From contig NZ_CADIJQ010000007.1 of assembly GCF_902859595.1 (NCBI RefSeq), positions 248,001 through 312,000 of the forward strand: 64,000 nucleotides of DNA, given 5' to 3'. Shown piece after piece: positions 61,028 to 64,000 of the stretch. Each line of letters opens with the position of its first letter. Positions within the stretch are counted from its first letter, which is position 1. A model generated the notes under the pieces. It did no database searches. It was not told the DNA's origin and was given only the letters and a program-made list of their open reading frames with translations. The position numbers and the translations under genes are program-made. This stretch comes from Achromobacter kerstersii. Lineage in GTDB: Bacteria; Pseudomonadota; Gammaproteobacteria; Burkholderiales; Burkholderiaceae_B.

Positions 61028-62875
61028 ATGATGAGCTTCAAACCTGCCGCACTGGCGGTTTCACTGACCGTCGCGCTTAGCGGTTGCGCGGCGCCCGAGT
61101 CATTCAAGCGGGCGCTGGGCGCATCGCCACCCCCGACCGCCTCCGAGCGTCTGGCCGCTGGCCGCGCACAACTGGCCAACAATCCCAACGACATCGAAGC
61201 GAACAAGAACGTGGTCCGCGACGACATCGCCGTGGCGCGCGAGATCCTGCAACGTGTGCGCGTGAAGATGGAAGCGGGCGACGAGCAGGAAGCGTTGGAA
61301 GAGGTGCGCGAACTGCTGGCGATGAACCCGGGCAACATGCGCGGGCAACAGTTGAAGGCGCAGCTGGAGCAGCGTATCCATCTGAAAGAAGAGCTGGCCG
61401 AGGCCGCCGCCATGCAGCACGACCGTCCGGCCGAAGCGCTGTACAAGGTCAACCGCATCCTGCAAGAGCAGCCGGGCTATGCGCAGGCCGAAGCGTTGCG
61501 CAACCAGATGCAGCGCCGTGATGCGGGGCGCAACGCTGCCCGGCCCAGGCTGGCTGACGCCATGCGCAAGCCGGTGTCGCTGAACTTCAAGTCGCAGCCC
61601 ATTGTGCAGATTCTGGACGCGATCTCGCTGGCGGCCGGCGTGGACTTTGTGCTGGACCCGGACGTGCAGACGACCATGCCGGCCAGCATCATGGCCCGGC
61701 AGACCACGGCGGAAGACGCGATCAACCTGCTGTTGCGCACCAATCAGCTGGAAAAGAAGGTGCTGGACCAGCACAGCCTCTTGATTTACCCGGCGCGCGC
61801 AGACAAGGAAAAGGAATACCGCGAGCTCATGGTGCGCGTGTTCTACCTGGATCAGGCAAACGCGACGCATGTGCTGGCGGCCTTGCGGCAGATCAGCGCG
61901 CCGAAGAATGTGCATCTGGATGAGCGCGCCAACGCGGTGCTGGTGCGCGACACGCCAGAAGTCATGGCGGTGGTGGAGCGGGTGGTGGCGGCGCTGGACA
62001 TCGCGCAGTCGGAAGTGACGATGGACGTGCAAGTCCTGGAAGTGAACGCCAATGACGAGCTGGAAGTCGGCGTTGACTACCCCAGCGATCTACGCTTTTC
62101 GATTCTGCCGCAAGGCGAAAGCGGCAGGGTCACCGTGCGCGACCTGCTGAACCTGAACCAGGGCAAGGTCGGCGTGGGCAGCCGCAATGATCTTTCTGTG
62201 GCGCTGAACATGCTGCAAAAGCGGGGCAAGACGAAGGTGCTTGCCAATCCGAAGATCCGGGTGCGCAACATGGAGAAGGCCAGCATCAAGATCGGCGAAA
62301 AGGTGCCGGTGGTGACGACGACGAACGCCAACGGCGTGGTGACGGAATCGGTGAACTATCAGGATGTGGGTTTGATCCTGCAAGTGGAACCGCGCATCAG
62401 CCTGAGCAACGAAGTCAGCGTCAAGGTCAGCATGGAAGTCAGCAACCTCAAGGGTGAGGTCAAGACGGCGGGCGGCGGCATCGTCTACCCGATGAGCACC
62501 CGTAACGCTGAAACGGTGATGACCGCACGCGATGGTGAAACCCAGGTGCTGGCCGGCCTGGTGAACCAGCAGCAGACGCGCAGCAGCAGCGGCTTGCCGG
62601 GCCTGAGCGTGATGGGATGGCTGGGCAGCCTGTTCGGCGGCCAGAAGAAGACGGATCAAACCACCGAGATCGTCTTGCTGCTGACACCCCACATCGAACG
62701 TTCGATGGCGCTGCCGTCGGCCTCCGACAGCTACTTCCCGTCGGGCACGGAGTCGCGCGTTACGGTGGTTCCGATGACGACGCAAGCCCCGGCGCCCGCA
62801 CCGGCGGCGCCGGCTGCGGCGGCGGGTGAAGCGTCCCCGGCGCTGGATGCGGCGCTGGCGAAGCCGCCGTTCTAA
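61028..62875 (+). CDS. gspD: Secretin GspD/MshL-like, lipoprotein form
   Basis: A 615-residue outer-membrane channel. The signal sequence ends in a lipobox, VALSGCAAPE, so the protein is probably lipidated. A TPR-like region (residues about 60-170) precedes an STN/N0-like domain (VSLNFKSQPIVQILDAISLA), an NolW/N1 domain (VRVFYLDQANATHVLAALRQ) and the C-terminal secretin barrel (VLANPKIRVRNMEKASIKIG, TARDGETQVLAGLVNQQQT, TTEIVLLLTPHIER). A Pro/Ala-rich tail follows. Organisation is closer to MshL or PilQ-like secretins than to classical GspD with N0-N3. Confidence 0.9.
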   Translation: MMSFKPAALAVSLTVALSGCAAPESFKRALGASPPPTASERLAAGRAQLANNPNDIEANKNVVRDDIAVAREILQRVRVKMEAGDEQEALEEVRELLAMNPGNMRGQQLKAQLEQRIHLKEELAEAAAMQHDRPAEALYKVNRILQEQPGYAQAEALRNQMQRRDAGRNAARPRLADAMRKPVSLNFKSQPIVQILDAISLAAGVDFVLDPDVQTTMPASIMARQTTAEDAINLLLRTNQLEKKVLDQHSLLIYPARADKEKEYRELMVRVFYLDQANATHVLAALRQISAPKNVHLDERANAVLVRDTPEVMAVVERVVAALDIAQSEVTMDVQVLEVNANDELEVGVDYPSDLRFSILPQGESGRVTVRDLLNLNQGKVGVGSRNDLSVALNMLQKRGKTKVLANPKIRVRNMEKASIKIGEKVPVVTTTNANGVVTESVNYQDVGLILQVEPRISLSNEVSVKVSMEVSNLKGEVKTAGGGIVYPMSTRNAETVMTARDGETQVLAGLVNQQQTRSSSGLPGLSVMGWLGSLFGGQKKTDQTTEIVLLLTPHIERSMALPSASDSYFPSGTESRVTVVPMTTQAPAPAPAAPAAAAGEASPALDAALAKPPF

Positions 62876-62884
62876 GGCGCCAGC

Positions 62885-63361
62885 ATGCGTAAGCAATCCG
62901 GGTTCACGTTGATCGAGATGCTGGCGGCAATGACGTTGCTGGCCTTGCTGCTGAGCGTGGCGGTGCCGTTCTCGGCGCTGGTGAAGCAGCGCGCCAAGGA
63001 AACCGAACTGCGCCACAGCCTGCAAGTCATCCGAAACGCAATTGACGCCTATTACCAGGCCAGCCGCGAAGGCAAGATCGAGAAGTCGGTGGACCGCAGT
63101 GGTTACCCGCCTGATCTCGACAGCCTGGTCAAAGGGGTGCAGGACAAGACAGACCCCAATGGCGGCAACATTTACTTCCTGCGCCGCCTGCCCGCGGACC
63201 CCATGTGCGAACACTGCGAGGGACGCGCGGCGGCCGACACCTGGGACACGCGCAGTTATGACAGTTCGGCGGAATCTTTTTCGTCGGGCCGAGATGTATT
63301 TGATGTGCGGTCCAAGAACCGCCGAGAGGGTATCAATGGCATTCCATACACGGCGTGGTAG
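62885..63361 (+). CDS. Type II secretion pseudopilin
   Basis: A 158-residue prepilin-like protein. Cleavage site QSG/FTLIEMLAAMTLLALL with Glu at +5. The globular part has a GspG-like pattern (YPPDLDSLVKGVQDK, FLRRLPADPMCEHCEG) with an added C-x2-C pair. It begins 9 bases after gspD and overlaps the next pseudopilin gene by 26 bases. Confidence 0.9.
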   Translation: MRKQSGFTLIEMLAAMTLLALLLSVAVPFSALVKQRAKETELRHSLQVIRNAIDAYYQASREGKIEKSVDRSGYPPDLDSLVKGVQDKTDPNGGNIYFLRRLPADPMCEHCEGRAAADTWDTRSYDSSAESFSSGRDVFDVRSKNRREGINGIPYTAW

Positions 63362-63725
63362 GCGCGCATGCGCCGGCTTCACACTGATCGAGCTGCTGGC
63401 CGTCATGGCCATCATCGGCGCGTTGATGTCGCTGGTTGCTCCGTCATTCCTGAAAAGCAACGACCGCGCACGCGAAACCGTGCTGCGGCACAACCTGCAG
63501 GCGATCCGGCATGCGCTGGACGACTACCGCGCGGATCATGGCGGCAATCCGGACACGCTGGAAGCGCTGGTCTCTGCCCGCTATCTGCGCGAGTTGCCGA
63601 TGGACCCGGTTACGGGTCGGCGTGATAGCTGGCAGCCGCAGCGTGGGGAAGAGAGCGGGGTGAATGACGTGATCAGCGGCGCCAAGGGCACCGGCCTGGA
63701 TGGGCTTGATTATGCAAGCTGGTAG
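63336..63725 (+). CDS. Type II secretion pseudopilin, short
   Basis: A 129-residue prepilin-like protein starting MAFHTRRGRR. Cleavage site CAG/FTLIELLAVMAIIGALM. The globular domain is GspG-like and short (YRADHGGNPDTLEALVSARY, LRELPMDPVTGRRDSW). It overlaps the preceding gene by 26 bases and the next by 14 bases, in a different frame each time. Confidence 0.9.
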   Translation: MAFHTRRGRRACAGFTLIELLAVMAIIGALMSLVAPSFLKSNDRARETVLRHNLQAIRHALDDYRADHGGNPDTLEALVSARYLRELPMDPVTGRRDSWQPQRGEESGVNDVISGAKGTGLDGLDYASW

Positions 63726-64000
63726 GCGCGGCGGCGCGCGTGAGGAAGGCTCGGCGTACCTGGCGATCTTGATGCTGGTGCTGGCCGTGTCCACCGGCCT
63801 GGCTGCGGTGGCGCAGCCCTGGCATACGAAGAAGCTGCGCGAACAAGAGGCGGAATTACTGTTCATCGGCAAACAGTTTCAGCGGGCCTTGGCGTCTTAC
63901 TACCGGTCAGGCACGGCGCCCGCCTATCCGAAGACGATGGAGGCGCTGCTCAAGGACGACCGGGTGTCGTTCACGCGACGGCATTTGCGCCGTGTGTACA
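63712..64000 (+). CDS. Pseudopilin-like protein, truncated by window end
   Basis: ATG 63712 opens a frame that continues past the window. The N-terminus MQAGRRGGAREEGSAYLAIL has a Gly before a hydrophobic helix (YLAILMLVLAVSTGLAAVAQ) like a prepilin, but lacks Glu at +5 (Ala instead), as GspK-type minor pseudopilins do. The following PWHTKKLREQEAELLFIGKQ is a pattern I associate with prepilin-like proteins of such loci. Only 96 codons are visible. Confidence 0.65.
   Translation, partial: MQAGRRGGAREEGSAYLAILMLVLAVSTGLAAVAQPWHTKKLREQEAELLFIGKQFQRALASYYRSGTAPAYPKTMEALLKDDRVSFTRRHLRRVY

Overview
The window looks like chromosomal DNA of a beta-proteobacterium of the Alcaligenaceae, most likely Achromobacter or a close Bordetella relative. 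This is inferred from high GC, a Bug-type tripartite-transporter binding protein beside an IclR regulator, a ubiH-dusB-fis-purH gene order, a phasin gene, Burkholderiales-style porins and very dense coding. I see no insertion sequence, phage, integrase or CRISPR array.

Layout. 1-5002: housekeeping genes, mostly minus strand (purH fragment, fis, dusB, a ubiH-like monooxygenase, a TM2 protein, pepP). 5114-6454: a Na+/Ca2+-exchanger-type transporter behind a yybP-ykoY (Mn2+) riboswitch. 6509-10452: a magnesium module, with a promoter, a long structured leader with a small ORF, an MgtC-C-terminal-like protein, an Asp-Pro-rich leader peptide and a P-type Mg2+ ATPase. 10503-26253: porin, ctaG, galU, bepA, yheT, ilvE, azlCD, rhlE, thioredoxin, EI24, CinA-like, IclR/Bug and phasin genes. 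26369-32593: pyrD, the two N-end-rule aminoacyl transferases bpt and aat, a Nudix gene, a LysR/DoxX pair and small exported proteins. 32705-32909: tRNA-Cys and tRNA-Gly.

33127-53435 is a compact glycine betaine to glycine catabolic locus. Betaine is demethylated by GbcAB, dimethylglycine by DgcAB with a dedicated ETF (EtfAB), and sarcosine by the four-subunit oxidase SoxBDAG. GlyA joins glycine with the released one-carbon unit, and FdhA removes formaldehyde. Two GATase1-AraC regulators of the GbdR type sit in it. A shared 27-bp motif lies exactly 99 bp before both the glyA and soxB start codons, with an A-rich -10-like box at the same offset; this is probably the operator of the regulon. Three adjacent genes (etfA, etfB, gbcB) carry in-frame tandem repeats of 9, 15 and 12 bp in their linkers. 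Identical tRNA-Gly genes stand on either side of the locus.

53712-64000: a cytochrome b561, then a continuous operon for a type II secretion or type IV-pilus-like machine. It holds major pseudopilin, lytic transglycosylase, platform protein, ATPase, split PilM/N/O/P-like assembly proteins, secretin and three more pseudopilins; the last runs off the window. The split alignment subcomplex and the embedded transglycosylase make it a hybrid between a classical T2SS and a T4P/MSHA system.

Every call rests on reading the sequence and recalling family features; no database search was run.
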